Assembly (NCBI RefSeq): GCF_000420325.1
Contig: NZ_ATUS01000001.1
Coordinates: forward strand, 1,306,463 to 1,370,462
Length of the DNA: 64,000 bases
Direction of reading: 5' to 3'
Source: Spongiibacter tropicus DSM 19543
Lineage (GTDB): Bacteria > Pseudomonadota > Gammaproteobacteria > Pseudomonadales > Spongiibacteraceae
Shown here piece after piece: positions 1-8,992 of this stretch. The notes below the pieces were generated by a model. The model did no database searches and was not told where the DNA came from. It saw nothing but the letters and a program-made list of their open reading frames with translations. The position numbers were made by a program, and so were the translations under genes. Position 1 is the stretch's first letter; each line of letters begins with the position of its first letter.

Positions 1-191
1 GACTCATCCATTTCAACGTCGCCATCAATTAAGTAAGGCACCGAACCCAGCGGATTTACCGCCAAAAACTCCGGGGCTTTGAAGCGCGGCGGAAACGGCA
101 TCGCCTTGAGTTCGTAGTCGGCGCCCAACTCTTCAAGCAGCCACAGGCAGCGCAGCGAGCGCGACCCGGCACAGTGATACAAGCTAATCAT
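1..191 (-). CDS. Glutathione S-transferase, N-terminal part (runs off window)
   Basis: The visible 63 residues begin MISLYHCAGSRSLRCLWLLE and continue with a thioredoxin-fold GST N-terminal domain, including the cis-proline segment NPLGSVPYL and the start of the glutathione-binding DE. The SRS after the first strand is where bacterial GSTs place the catalytic Ser/Cys. The start is supported by AAGGA six bases upstream. The C-terminal helical domain lies outside the window. It is on the same strand as the CoA-transferase that ends 53 bases upstream and may be its operon partner; the substrate is unknown. Confidence 0.85.
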   Translation of the reverse strand, partial: MISLYHCAGSRSLRCLWLLEELGADYELKAMPFPPRFKAPEFLAVNPLGSVPYLIDGDVEMDE

Positions 192-244
192 CTGACATCC
201 TTTTATTATTAACGGCACAGTACCCGGCGCGATTGCCGGGCAAA

Positions 245-2659
245 TTACATCAGACCGGCCTGCGCCAGCTGCTCATCGCTGGCGACTTCCAGCACACCAC
301 GGCCAATCAAGTGTTCGATTTCCACCGCCGACAAGCCGAGCAGGCGACTGGCCAACTCGCGGGTGTGTTGCCCCTGTATCGGCGCAGGTTGCAGCGCAGG
401 CTCAGGCAAATCACTGATCCCGGCGGGGCTGTTCTCGGTCACTAGCCGCCCTAAACCGGGCTGCTCAAACTCGCGAAAGAATCGCCGCTCGCGCAAATGG
501 GCAACATCGCCAAACTCGCTGAGACGCAGCATTTTCCCCGCAGCGATGCCCGCCGCCTGCATACGCGCCATCACCTCGTCGGCCGTGTGCTGACAGGTCC
601 ATTGCGCGACCTCGGCCTCAAGCGCCTCGCGCTGCGCCCGCCTGCCCTCGGCGTTGGCATAGGCCGCCAACGACGCCCAATCATCGCGGCCCAGCACCTG
701 GCACAGCGCCTGCCAGTCGCGGTCGCTGCGCACTTCGACCACGCACCACATATCGTCACCCTTGCAGGGAAAAACATTGGCCGGGGCATCAAACTCGTAC
801 TGATTTCCCTGTACTTTCAGCGAACCGGGCTGCAGCGATTCGCGGGCCAGCGGCACGGCCATGGCATTGAGTATGGCCTCGGCCTGAGAGAGCACGATCT
901 TGCCGCCGCGCCCGCTGTCGCGGCGGCGCAGCAACTGCGCAAGAATGGCCACCGCCGCCACCCTCGCCACAAAGTGATCGGGAAAAATGGTGGTGCTGTC
1001 GCTGTAGCTATCGGGCACCCCCGGATAACTCCACAGCCCGGTGAGCCCCGCACTGGCGCGCACCAGCGGCCCATAGCCCATGCTCTTGGCCAGCGGCCCG
1101 GTGTTGCCCAGGGCGCTGCTCTCCAGCACAACAATGCGCGGATTGATTGCGCTCAGGCGGTCATAGCCAATACCCAGCGACTCCAGCGTGCCGGGCTTGA
1201 AATTGCTGAGCACCACGTCGGATTTCGCCACCAGTTGCTCGAACAGGGCAATGCCCTCTTTGCTGCGCAGATTCAGCCCCAGGGATTTTTTATTGCGACT
1301 GCCCTGGGCAAAAGATTCGCTGATCAGCTTGCCGTCGGCGCTCTGGCGCAAACCATCGGCAAAGGCGCGATTCTCCAGCTTGATGACCTCGGCACCCTGA
1401 TCGGCAAACAAGCGTCCAAGCTCCGCGCCCGCCACAATCACCCCAAGATCCAGCACCCGCAAGCCACTTAACGGACTCTGCGACGGCACCCCGGTAACGT
1501 CAGCTGGCCCCACTGGAGCACGTCGAATCGGACGGCACTCACCCAGCGTAGGCGCAGGATGACGAATCCCCATTCGACGACCATCAATTTCCACATAGCC
1601 GGAGGGTACATCTGCACTGTCTCCTCCGATCTCAACAGAGGTGAACGCTCCTCGGGCACGGAAATGCCCATTGCTAAACACCTGATCAGGCGTCGACACG
1701 GCGGCAATCGGCACACCGCGCCTCTGCCCCTCAGCCACCAACTCTTCGGCGCATTGTTCCCTGAAAAGCTCGGCGATAAGTGCGTTAATGTCTTTTATGA
1801 CTTTAATACGCTTGGCGATATTGCCGTACTCTGGATCCGTAAACGGATGGTCATCGCCCAGCCACTGAGACATACCCTGCCACTGCCTAGGGTTGAGTAC
1901 GCAAATCCGAACGTGGCCATCGCGACAAGGGAATATAGGGTAGACTTTGCCCACTGGCGGTCGCCCAAAAGAGGACACTTGCGCAGCCGACCTGCCAGCG
2001 GCAGCACTACCAGTCACACCCAACCCCGGATCGATAGTTTGCGCAGTGGCTTCCAACAAAGAAAAATCCAGAAGACTTCCCTGACCTGTGTGCAGGCGCC
2101 GCCAGTAAGCCAACATCACCGCCCAAGCCGCTTGTATTGCCGCCGCCTCAATTGCCAATTCACCTGGGGGCAGCAGCGGATCACGACCGCGAATGCCCGA
2201 GCGTGCCAACACTCCACCCAGCGCCATCATCACCGAGTTATTGCCCCGATAATCGCGCCATGGTCCCGTTAAACCAAAATCCGTGATCGACATGATTACT
2301 AGGTGTGGGAATCGATTACGGAGTTCGGAAAGTGCAATACCCGTCCCCGCTAAACGACCACCATCGAGAACAATCGCCGCGCGGCTCAGTAATTCGGAAA
2401 ATTCCTGACGCCCTTCATCGTTGTCCAACGTCATTACCACACTGGATTTATTGGCGTTGCGAACGGCAAAGTGAAGGCTCTCGCCATTGTGGAGTGGAGG
2501 CTGACGGCGCGAATTGAGTCCCTCCGGTGGCTCCACCAGCACCACATCAGCGCCGAGATCCGCTAGTAGTCGGCCGCAACTTTCCGCCTGACCGTCCAAC
2601 AGATCAACAACTAGCGTTCCCGCTAGGGGCAAACTATCAACGCCATCACCCATCTTCAT
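245..2659 (-). CDS. Tandem CaiB/BaiF family CoA-transferase (two fused domains)
   Basis: About 804 residues, twice the usual 380-430 of a class III CoA-transferase. Two complete CaiB/BaiF domains follow each other: the first from about residue 8 (LAGTLVVDLL, with LLADLGADVVLVEPP) and the second from about 400 (LSGLRVLDLGVIVAGAELG, with FADQGAEVIKLEN and NFKPGTLESLGIGYDRL). Class III enzymes move CoA between carboxylic acids and normally work as interlocked homodimers, so a fused protein may act as a pseudo-dimer. The start ATG at 2659 has GGGTGA upstream; an in-frame TTG at 2701 is less likely. It is divergent from tetR with a shared operator, so it probably activates the substrate of this cluster as a CoA thioester. 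Substrate not deducible. Confidence 0.88.
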   Translation of the reverse strand: MKMGDGVDSLPLAGTLVVDLLDGQAESCGRLLADLGADVVLVEPPEGLNSRRQPPLHNGESLHFAVRNANKSSVVMTLDNDEGRQEFSELLSRAAIVLDGGRLAGTGIALSELRNRFPHLVIMSITDFGLTGPWRDYRGNNSVMMALGGVLARSGIRGRDPLLPPGELAIEAAAIQAAWAVMLAYWRRLHTGQGSLLDFSLLEATAQTIDPGLGVTGSAAAGRSAAQVSSFGRPPVGKVYPIFPCRDGHVRICVLNPRQWQGMSQWLGDDHPFTDPEYGNIAKRIKVIKDINALIAELFREQCAEELVAEGQRRGVPIAAVSTPDQVFSNGHFRARGAFTSVEIGGDSADVPSGYVEIDGRRMGIRHPAPTLGECRPIRRAPVGPADVTGVPSQSPLSGLRVLDLGVIVAGAELGRLFADQGAEVIKLENRAFADGLRQSADGKLISESFAQGSRNKKSLGLNLRSKEGIALFEQLVAKSDVVLSNFKPGTLESLGIGYDRLSAINPRIVVLESSALGNTGPLAKSMGYGPLVRASAGLTGLWSYPGVPDSYSDSTTIFPDHFVARVAAVAILAQLLRRRDSGRGGKIVLSQAEAILNAMAVPLARESLQPGSLKVQGNQYEFDAPANVFPCKGDDMWCVVEVRSDRDWQALCQVLGRDDWASLAAYANAEGRRAQREALEAEVAQWTCQHTADEVMARMQAAGIAAGKMLRLSEFGDVAHLRERRFFREFEQPGLGRLVTENSPAGISDLPEPALQPAPIQGQHTRELASRLLGLSAVEIEHLIGRGVLEVASDEQLAQAGLM

Positions 2660-2745
2660 TGTACTTGTCACCCAATTATTATTTAGCGCTTTGGCGATCA
2701 ATGCGGATACATAGCACCGAGAACTGCCAACCCTAATCTACTCTC

Positions 2746-2770
2746 ATTAGATTAAATCTACTACAATTAG
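2746..2770. promoter_or_regulatory. Candidate TetR operator (site 1)
   Basis: ATTAGATTAAATCTA at 2746-2760 is a near-perfect inverted repeat around a central A, and a further ATTAG starts at 2766, 20 bp after the first. The same 15-mer with the same 20-bp ATTAG spacing recurs at 12606. It sits 87 bp before the CoA-transferase start and 116 bp before tetR, suiting a shared divergent operator. Extra half-site TAATCTA at 2734-2740. Confidence 0.7.
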
Positions 2771-2885
2771 TTTAATCGCGCTAGCAGTAGATCGATCACA
2801 CTCGTCGATATCCGACGGCAGCTAGAGCAGCGCGTCCGATTTACCGTATACTCGAGTCTTTGCGTCACACTTATCAGGAAGACTC

Positions 2886-3485
2886 ATGGGCCGCCCATCA
2901 AAACCCATCATTTCTCGAGAGCGCGCCGCGCGCGCTGCGCTCAAAGTAATCGACAAAGACGGTATAGAAGGACTGAGCCTGCAGATGGTGGCAAAGAAAA
3001 TGGGGGTGAAAGCACCGTCGCTTTACTACCATTTCAAAAACAAGGCAGAGCTTCTTGCAGATGTAGCACGCCTGCTAATGACGGACGCTGAGGTAAGTAC
3101 TGCAGATATAGAACATAGCGACTGGCGCGAAGGCCAATTGGCACTGGCGGTCGCCACACGACGCTCAATCCTAAGCCACCCACGCGCCGCGCCGCTGATC
3201 CTGCAGTTTTTTCCTCGCCACCTGATGCTCGCTTCTTATGACCGCTGGGCAGGTAAAAGCAGCGATATTCCAGCAGAAGCGAAAATGCAGGTAATCGAAG
3301 GATTGGAAAAGCTCACCTTCGGCTCAGCCTTGTTCGGCGCCCTGTCGATAGCTACCGGCAACGATCCAATGCCAGAATTCGACCCGGACAAATATCCACA
3401 TCTAGCACTTGCCGTAGACGCCAACCCCCTCAGCGAGGAGGAAATGTTTATCGCCGTGGCTCGAAAGTTCATCTATGCGTTCTAA
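2886..3485 (+). CDS. TetR/AcrR family transcriptional regulator
   Basis: 199 residues. The N-terminal helix-turn-helix is clear (residues about 10-55, with GLSLQMVAKKMGVKAPSLYYH then FKNKAELLADVA in the recognition-helix and following segments). The rest is an all-helical ligand-binding domain of TetR_C type, ligand unknown. AGGAAGACTC precedes the ATG. It is transcribed away from the CoA-transferase, with the palindrome ATTAGATTAAATCTA between them. The duplicate of that palindrome before the acyl-CoA dehydrogenase at 12.6 kb suggests it controls the whole 0.2-12.6 kb cluster, probably as a repressor relieved by an acyl-CoA or the substrate. Regulator-operator pairing is inferred. Confidence 0.88.
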   Translation: MGRPSKPIISRERAARAALKVIDKDGIEGLSLQMVAKKMGVKAPSLYYHFKNKAELLADVARLLMTDAEVSTADIEHSDWREGQLALAVATRRSILSHPRAAPLILQFFPRHLMLASYDRWAGKSSDIPAEAKMQVIEGLEKLTFGSALFGALSIATGNDPMPEFDPDKYPHLALAVDANPLSEEEMFIAVARKFIYAF

Positions 3486-3511
3486 ATAGGCAAGTATTAC
3501 CGGGCACTTCA

Positions 3512-4939
3512 TTACCCCACCTTCGGGATATAAATGGCCTTCGGCTGAGTGAACTCCAGCAGGCCATCGAGGCCATTTTCGGCGCCGATTCCCGACTGTT
3601 TGTGCCCGGCCAGCGGCGTGGTCGGCGAGGACTGCAGATTTTGATTAATCCAGACAGTGCCGGTTTCCAGGCGATGAGCGATCGCCACTGCGACATCAAT
3701 GTCTTTAGACCATACCGCGCCCGCGAGACCGTATTCACTTCGGTTTGCCCGTTCGACCACCTCATCAACATCCCGATACTTCAGTAGCGGAAGCACTGGA
3801 CCGAAGGCTTCTTCGGTTACTACACGGCTATCATCCGGCGGATTATCGACCAGCGTCAGCGGCAGAAAATATCCTTGCTGCGGCACCGGAGCACCCTCAA
3901 GCAACGTCAACCCCTGCTCCCGCGCATCTGCCAGCAACGCCTTCACGCGCTCGTATTGCAGCGCGTTTTGCAGCGGCCCGAATACGACCCCCTCCTCCAT
4001 GCCATTACCCACCTTGAGAGACTTGGCCAGTGCATGCAGGCGCGCTTTTAACTCATCGTAAATATCTTCGTGAATGTACAGCCGTTTGGTAGCTATGCAG
4101 ATCTGCGCCGTATTGTAGAACGCCCCCATGAACAGCGATTGAGCAACACCCTCTACGTCGACATCTGGCAATACAATGGCTGCGTCGTTGCCGCCCAACT
4201 CCAAGGTAATACGCTTTAAATCCTGAGCCGCTGACGCCATGATTCGCTTGCCCGTTGCCGTAGAGCCGGTAAACGAAATCTTTGCGAACCCTGGATGCGA
4301 GGTCATCATCGGCCCCAGCTCGTCACCGCCACAGATAATATTCAATACGCCAGCTGGCAACGCCTCCCTCAATATCTCGCCAATGCGCAAAGTCGTCACT
4401 GGAGTAAATGGCGAAGGCTTAAGTACCATGGTGTTGCCTGCGAGCAGGCCATGAGAAATTTTCCAGAACGCCAGCAACACAGGAAAATTCCAAGGCACGA
4501 TGGCACACACCACACCCAATGGCTCCCGGTGTACCTCAACCCGCCGCTGCTCGGTATCTTCGGTTACTTCCACAGGGAGTTCGTGCATACCCATGCCCTT
4601 CAACCACATCGCCGCACCCATCACTTCTTCACGTGCAAAGGCCAGCGGTCGACCCTGCTCAAGTGTAAATAAGCGTGCCAGCTCATCCACATTAGCCATG
4701 ATGATCTTCGCTGCCGCCGCAAGGAGTCGACGGCGCTCGTCATATGGCGTCGCCTTCCAGCCAGGAAACGCGCCCTGCGCCGCAGCGACAGCTCGGTCCA
4801 GCTCAACCTGCCCGGCACGCGGTGCTTGAGCAAACACTTCACCCGTCGCGGGGTTGATGATGTCAATGAACTCCCCTGCACCAACTCGCTCACCATCGAT
4901 GATCATGGCGACGTCAGTATTACTGTTCGCTGCTGTCAT
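3512..4939 (-). CDS. NAD(P)-dependent aldehyde dehydrogenase
   Basis: 475 residues, normal length for the ALDH superfamily. Visible motifs: PWNFPVLLAFWKI (cofactor entry), FTGSTATGKRIM, the general-base Glu in LELGGNDAAIV, the catalytic Cys in NTAQICIATKRLYI, and EEAFGPVLPLL. It would oxidise an aldehyde to the acid before CoA activation by the neighbouring CoA-transferase. GGACAAGAAGC precedes the ATG. It is convergent with tetR (27-bp gap) and divergent from the thiolase-like operon at 5133, with which it shares a 193-bp promoter region. Substrate unknown. Confidence 0.9.
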   Translation of the reverse strand: MTAANSNTDVAMIIDGERVGAGEFIDIINPATGEVFAQAPRAGQVELDRAVAAAQGAFPGWKATPYDERRRLLAAAAKIIMANVDELARLFTLEQGRPLAFAREEVMGAAMWLKGMGMHELPVEVTEDTEQRRVEVHREPLGVVCAIVPWNFPVLLAFWKISHGLLAGNTMVLKPSPFTPVTTLRIGEILREALPAGVLNIICGGDELGPMMTSHPGFAKISFTGSTATGKRIMASAAQDLKRITLELGGNDAAIVLPDVDVEGVAQSLFMGAFYNTAQICIATKRLYIHEDIYDELKARLHALAKSLKVGNGMEEGVVFGPLQNALQYERVKALLADAREQGLTLLEGAPVPQQGYFLPLTLVDNPPDDSRVVTEEAFGPVLPLLKYRDVDEVVERANRSEYGLAGAVWSKDIDVAVAIAHRLETGTVWINQNLQSSPTTPLAGHKQSGIGAENGLDGLLEFTQPKAIYIPKVG

Positions 4940-5132
4940 GCTTCTTGTCCAGTATGTTTTGTTTGTGAATGGATTGTCTGGCGGCGCAGCACAGCGTTTT
5001 TATATTGTTGCCATGCGTGCAACCCGACACCGAGCCATAAAACTATCCAAAATAGATTTAAAACGCCAGCGCTTTCCACTTTATATCTATTAATGTTAGT
5101 TTATGGTTTTTCGAACAATAAGAGAACGCGCT

Positions 5133-6665
5133 ATGAACTCAGCCGCCACGACGCCGGTTATTGTTGGCATTGGTGAAATTTGCGACCGCCCAGCCCAGCC
5201 CGAAGCGGCGCTGGAGCCCGTCGCCCTGATGGCCGACGCGTTGCGCCGCGCCGAAGCCGATGCCGCCGTACCGCTGCTGCGTGACGCCGACGCTATCGAC
5301 CTGGTAGGCCTGGTAAGCTGGCGCTACGCCGACCCCGTCGCACTGCTGTGCAAGACCCTGGAAATCTCGCCCGCACGCCAATGCAATGCCAGCATGGGGG
5401 GCGAAACGCCGGTGCGGCTGATTCACGAAGCGGCGCTGCGTATCCAGGCGGGCGAAGCGACCACCAGTTTGATTGTTGGCGGCGAGTCCATGAACGCCGT
5501 GAACAAGGCCCGCAAGGCCAAGGCTCGGCTCGACTGGACGCCACTGACCAGCCCCGAAGACACCGTGCGCGTAGCCAACTCTCGCATCGCGCGCAGCGCC
5601 CTGGCCAAAAAGCTGGGCATTAACGACCCGGCGGCCATGTACCCCTTATATGAAGTCGCATTGCAGGCGGAAAACGGCATCAACCCCGACCAGGGACGCC
5701 GCGAATCCGCCGAGCTATGGGCTCGCTATGCCGCCGTCGCGGCAAACAACCCTTACGCCTGGATTCGCAGCGCGCCTTCGGCAGAGGCAATCTACCAAGT
5801 CGACAGCAATAACCGCATGGTGAACTGGCCCTATTCCAAACTGATGATGGCCAATCCCGGCGTGAACCAGTCCGCCGCCATCATTGTTACCAGCTTGGAA
5901 AACGCACGCGCGCGTGGCATTGCAGAAGAAAAAATCGTCTACCTCTGGGGCGGCGGCAATGCCTCGGAGGCGGAGGATTTTCTCGACCGCGACAGCTACA
6001 GCCGCAGCGCGGCGCAGCAAGCGGTGCTGGATAAAGCCGTGGCTCTGGCCGGCGGCGATGCCCGCCGCTTTAGCCAGTTGGAACTGTACAGCTGCTTTCC
6101 GGTGGTGCCGAAAATGGCACTGGCCCACCTGGGCCTGTCGGCTGCGGATATCAGCCCCACGGTGGCAGGTGGCCTGACCTTTTTCGGCGGCCCGCTCAAT
6201 AATTATATGAGTCACGCCTGCTGCGCGATGGTGCGCGCACTGCGCCAGTCACCCGGCGAACTGGGCCTGCTTTATGGCCAGGGCGGCTTTGTGAACAAAC
6301 ATCACAGCCTGGTGCTCAGCACGCGCGCACCGAGCCACGCGCTCGACAATACGCTGTCGCTGCAAACTGAGGCCGACCGCCAGCGCGGTATAGCACCGCC
6401 GCGCTGCCCCGACAATTATCAAGGCCCGGCCAGCATCGAAACCTATACCGTGCTCTACAACCGTGAAGGCCACGCCGAGCGCGGGGTGTTAATTACCCGC
6501 ACGAGCACCGGCGAACGCGGCCTGGCTACCGTAGCCGCCGATGACGCCCGTGGGCTGGCCACTCTGGTAGACCCGGCGCGCAGCGCGGTGGGCGGCAGCG
6601 GCCACATTCATCTGGACGCCGACGGCCTGCCCATCTGGCAGTTTAGCGGCACCACACAGGCATAA
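5133..6665 (+). CDS. Thiolase-like protein (TLP1/SCP-x type, extra C-terminal domain)
   Basis: About 510 residues: a thiolase-superfamily body (VIVGIGEICDRP at the start, VGGESMNA, LELYSCFPVVPKMAL, GGLTFFGGPLNNYMSHA) followed by a roughly 90-residue C-terminal domain of TLP1_add_C type (from about residue 430, SIETYTVLYNREG). The segment where biosynthetic and degradative thiolases carry the nucleophilic Cys reads NASMGGETP, without a canonical Cys. It may still bind acyl-CoA, but thiolysis is not assured. The ATG at 5133 is preferred over 5103 because AATAAGAGAACG sits just upstream. First gene of a four-gene plus-strand run with the dehydrogenase at 6685. Confidence 0.85.
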   Translation: MNSAATTPVIVGIGEICDRPAQPEAALEPVALMADALRRAEADAAVPLLRDADAIDLVGLVSWRYADPVALLCKTLEISPARQCNASMGGETPVRLIHEAALRIQAGEATTSLIVGGESMNAVNKARKAKARLDWTPLTSPEDTVRVANSRIARSALAKKLGINDPAAMYPLYEVALQAENGINPDQGRRESAELWARYAAVAANNPYAWIRSAPSAEAIYQVDSNNRMVNWPYSKLMMANPGVNQSAAIIVTSLENARARGIAEEKIVYLWGGGNASEAEDFLDRDSYSRSAAQQAVLDKAVALAGGDARRFSQLELYSCFPVVPKMALAHLGLSAADISPTVAGGLTFFGGPLNNYMSHACCAMVRALRQSPGELGLLYGQGGFVNKHHSLVLSTRAPSHALDNTLSLQTEADRQRGIAPPRCPDNYQGPASIETYTVLYNREGHAERGVLITRTSTGERGLATVAADDARGLATLVDPARSAVGGSGHIHLDADGLPIWQFSGTTQA

Positions 6666-6684
6666 CGACAGGAGACCAGCGGCA

Positions 6685-7893
6685 ATGAATATTTCCTGGA
6701 GCCCGGCGGAACAGGCTTTTCAACAAGAGGTGCGCGCCTTTCTAGCGGCCGAACTCGACGAGGATTTACAAGCAGCCGGACGCCTGATGACCAGCGTGTA
6801 CGCCGAGCATGAGGCATCCATGCGCTGGCAGGCAATCCTGCTCAAGCAGGGCTGGCTGGCACCGGCCTGGCCCGTGGAGTATGGCGGCTGCGACTGGACG
6901 CCCGCCCAGCATTATATTTTTGCCAGCGAGCAGGCGAAAGCCGGTGCGCCGCCCATATCGCCAATGGGCATTCGCATGTGCGCCCCGGCGCTGATCGCCT
7001 TTGGCAGCGAGCAGCAGAAGCAGTTTTTTCTGCCACGCATGCTCAGCGGCGAACACTTTTGGTGTCAGGGCTATTCAGAACCCGAGGCGGGCTCCGACCT
7101 CGCTGCCCTGCAAATGTCGGCCGTCGACGACGGCGACGCGCTGATTTGCAATGGCGGCAAAATCTGGCAGACCCACGCCAACGAGGCCAACTGGATTTTT
7201 TGTCTGGTGCGCAGCAGCAAGGAAGCGCGACCCCAGCAGGGCATCAGTTTTGTGCTGATCGACATGCATAGCCCCGGCGTCGAGGTTCGCCCCATTGTTA
7301 GCCTCAGCGGCGAGCATATTCAAAACCAAGTGTTTTTCACCGATGTACGCGTACCCAAAACCCAGGTGGTCGGCCAACTGGGCGAGGGCTGGACGGTGGC
7401 CAAATACCTGTTGGAATTTGAGCGCGGCGGCACCGCCTACGCACCCTTAATGCAGGTGCGACTGGCAGAGATTCGCGCCGCCGCCCAGCGCAGTGGTGCC
7501 ATCGATCAGCCACTGTTTGCCGCCCGACTGGCGCAAACTGAGATTGATGTCGGCAATTTGGAATACTACGAACTGCAAACCCTCTGCTTACTGGCCGAGG
7601 GACAATCGCCGGGCAGCAACGCCTCGGTGATGAAAATTCTCGGCACCGAGCTGCAGCAAGCCGTGACCGAACTGGGCATGGAGCTGGCCGCCGAGTACGG
7701 CCGTGCCTACCAGCCCCAGGCTGGCCGTCCCGGCGGCCCCATCAGCTACCCCCATGGCGAACAGTTCAGTGGCCCGGCCGGTGCCGCACTGGCGCCGCTG
7801 CGTTATTTCAACGAGCGCGCAGGCAGTATTTATGCGGGTTCCAATGAAATTCAAAAGAACATTCTGGCCAAGGCGGCACTGGGGCTGACATAA
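6685..7893 (+). CDS. Acyl-CoA dehydrogenase
   Basis: 402 residues, typical ACAD length. It has the FAD/substrate signature YSEPEAGSDLAALQM, the middle beta-domain with NGGKIWQTHANEANWIFCLV, and the C-terminal helical domain ending YAGSNEIQKNILAKAALGL. It introduces an alpha,beta double bond into an acyl-CoA and passes electrons to ETF. AGGAGA lies upstream of the ATG, 19 bp after the thiolase-like gene, so the two are co-transcribed. The chain type oxidised cannot be told; this subfamily is common in clusters for branched, cyclic or steroid side-chain acids. Confidence 0.92.
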   Translation: MNISWSPAEQAFQQEVRAFLAAELDEDLQAAGRLMTSVYAEHEASMRWQAILLKQGWLAPAWPVEYGGCDWTPAQHYIFASEQAKAGAPPISPMGIRMCAPALIAFGSEQQKQFFLPRMLSGEHFWCQGYSEPEAGSDLAALQMSAVDDGDALICNGGKIWQTHANEANWIFCLVRSSKEARPQQGISFVLIDMHSPGVEVRPIVSLSGEHIQNQVFFTDVRVPKTQVVGQLGEGWTVAKYLLEFERGGTAYAPLMQVRLAEIRAAAQRSGAIDQPLFAARLAQTEIDVGNLEYYELQTLCLLAEGQSPGSNASVMKILGTELQQAVTELGMELAAEYGRAYQPQAGRPGGPISYPHGEQFSGPAGAALAPLRYFNERAGSIYAGSNEIQKNILAKAALGLT

Positions 7894-7955
7894 AGCCCGC
7901 CGCGCGGCACGGTTGGCCTGAGCGCCAACAAGCCCACTACCAAGAGGCAATCACT

Positions 7956-8960
7956 GTGACCAACTGTTTACTCTACGGCGCCACCGGCTACAGTGGCTCG
8001 CGTATTGCCCGCGCCGCTCGCCGCGCGGGGCTGGCACCCATTCTCGCTGGGCGCAACCCCGACAGCCTGCGCCCGCTGGCCAGAGAACTGGGCCTACCGT
8101 GGCGCGCAGCCGAGCTGAGCGATACCGCCGCCTTGTGTGATATTTTTCAGGACGTCGCCGTTGTGCTTAACTGCGCCGGGCCGTTTGTCGACACCCATCG
8201 CCCGGTGCTTGATGCCTGCCTGCGCAGCGGCAGCCATTATTTGGATATCAGCGGCGAGGTGGCCGTCTACGAGTCACTGGCGGCGCAACAGGCCGCGGCG
8301 CTCAAGGCCAATATGATGCTAATGCCGGGTATCGGCTTTGATATGGTGCCCGGCGACTGCCTGGCCCTTGGGCTTCAGCAACGCCTGCCCGATGCCACCG
8401 AACTCTGCGTGGCCTACAGTATTCGCGGCAGTGTGAGTCGCGGTACGCTGCGCTCCATGCCCAGCGGCAATACCGTGCTGTTGCGCCGTGCCAATGCGCT
8501 GGTTGCCGACCCGGCGCCACAGGCCAAGCGCTTTCAGTTTGACCTCAGCGACCCTCAAAGCCGTGTAGACTGTCAGCCGCTGAGCTTTGGCGATATTTCC
8601 ATTGCCTGGCGCAGCACCGGCATTGCCAATATTCGCAGTTATATGCATGTCAGCGAGCAGTTTCAGGCCATGGCCATGGCGGCGGCCAGCGGCGACATCG
8701 ACGCCCTGCCCGCCGGGCCGGATGACGCCGAGCTGCGCGCAGAAAAGGCCTATATCGCCGCCGAAATTCGCAATGCACAGGGCGACTGCCGCCGTGCCAG
8801 CATGACGCTGCCACACTTGTATCAGGCGACCTTTGACTGCGCCACCGAGATCCTCAAGCGCTGCGTCGACGGCGAAACCCGCCCTGGCTTTCAAACCCCG
8901 GCCGGGCAATTTGGTAGCGCGCTGATCGAGCAACTGGGCTATGACTGCCAGTGGGAATAA
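7956..8960 (+). CDS. Saccharopine dehydrogenase-like NAD(P)-binding oxidoreductase
   Basis: 334 residues starting at GTG, with AGAGG upstream. The N-terminal Rossmann motif is YGATGYSGSRIARAARRAG, followed by the family's LNCAGPFVDTH and HYLDISGEVAVYE segments and GIGFDMVPGD. These match the saccharopine-dehydrogenase-like/trans-acting enoyl reductase family rather than true lysine-pathway enzymes. It probably reduces or oxidises an acyl intermediate of the cluster. 62 bp after the acyl-CoA dehydrogenase and 32 bp before the DUF2889 gene. Reaction not known. Confidence 0.82.
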   Translation: MTNCLLYGATGYSGSRIARAARRAGLAPILAGRNPDSLRPLARELGLPWRAAELSDTAALCDIFQDVAVVLNCAGPFVDTHRPVLDACLRSGSHYLDISGEVAVYESLAAQQAAALKANMMLMPGIGFDMVPGDCLALGLQQRLPDATELCVAYSIRGSVSRGTLRSMPSGNTVLLRRANALVADPAPQAKRFQFDLSDPQSRVDCQPLSFGDISIAWRSTGIANIRSYMHVSEQFQAMAMAAASGDIDALPAGPDDAELRAEKAYIAAEIRNAQGDCRRASMTLPHLYQATFDCATEILKRCVDGETRPGFQTPAGQFGSALIEQLGYDCQWE

Positions 8961-8992
8961 ATGGCCTGCCGCCGGGCGACAAGGAGAACATC

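Noticed and set aside
497-1471. Long plus-strand open frame opposite the CoA-transferase
   Set aside because: It is antisense to two well-recognised CaiB/BaiF domains and has a low-complexity His/Arg/Ala-rich product typical of a GC-rich shadow frame.
5053-5061. Third TetR operator (TAGATTTAA) between the aldehyde dehydrogenase and thiolase-like genes
   Set aside because: It matches only nine bases on one side and lacks the second arm; noted but too weak to list as a feature.
5715-6215. 166-codon minus-strand frame within the thiolase-like gene
   Set aside because: Antisense shadow of a conserved thiolase-superfamily frame.
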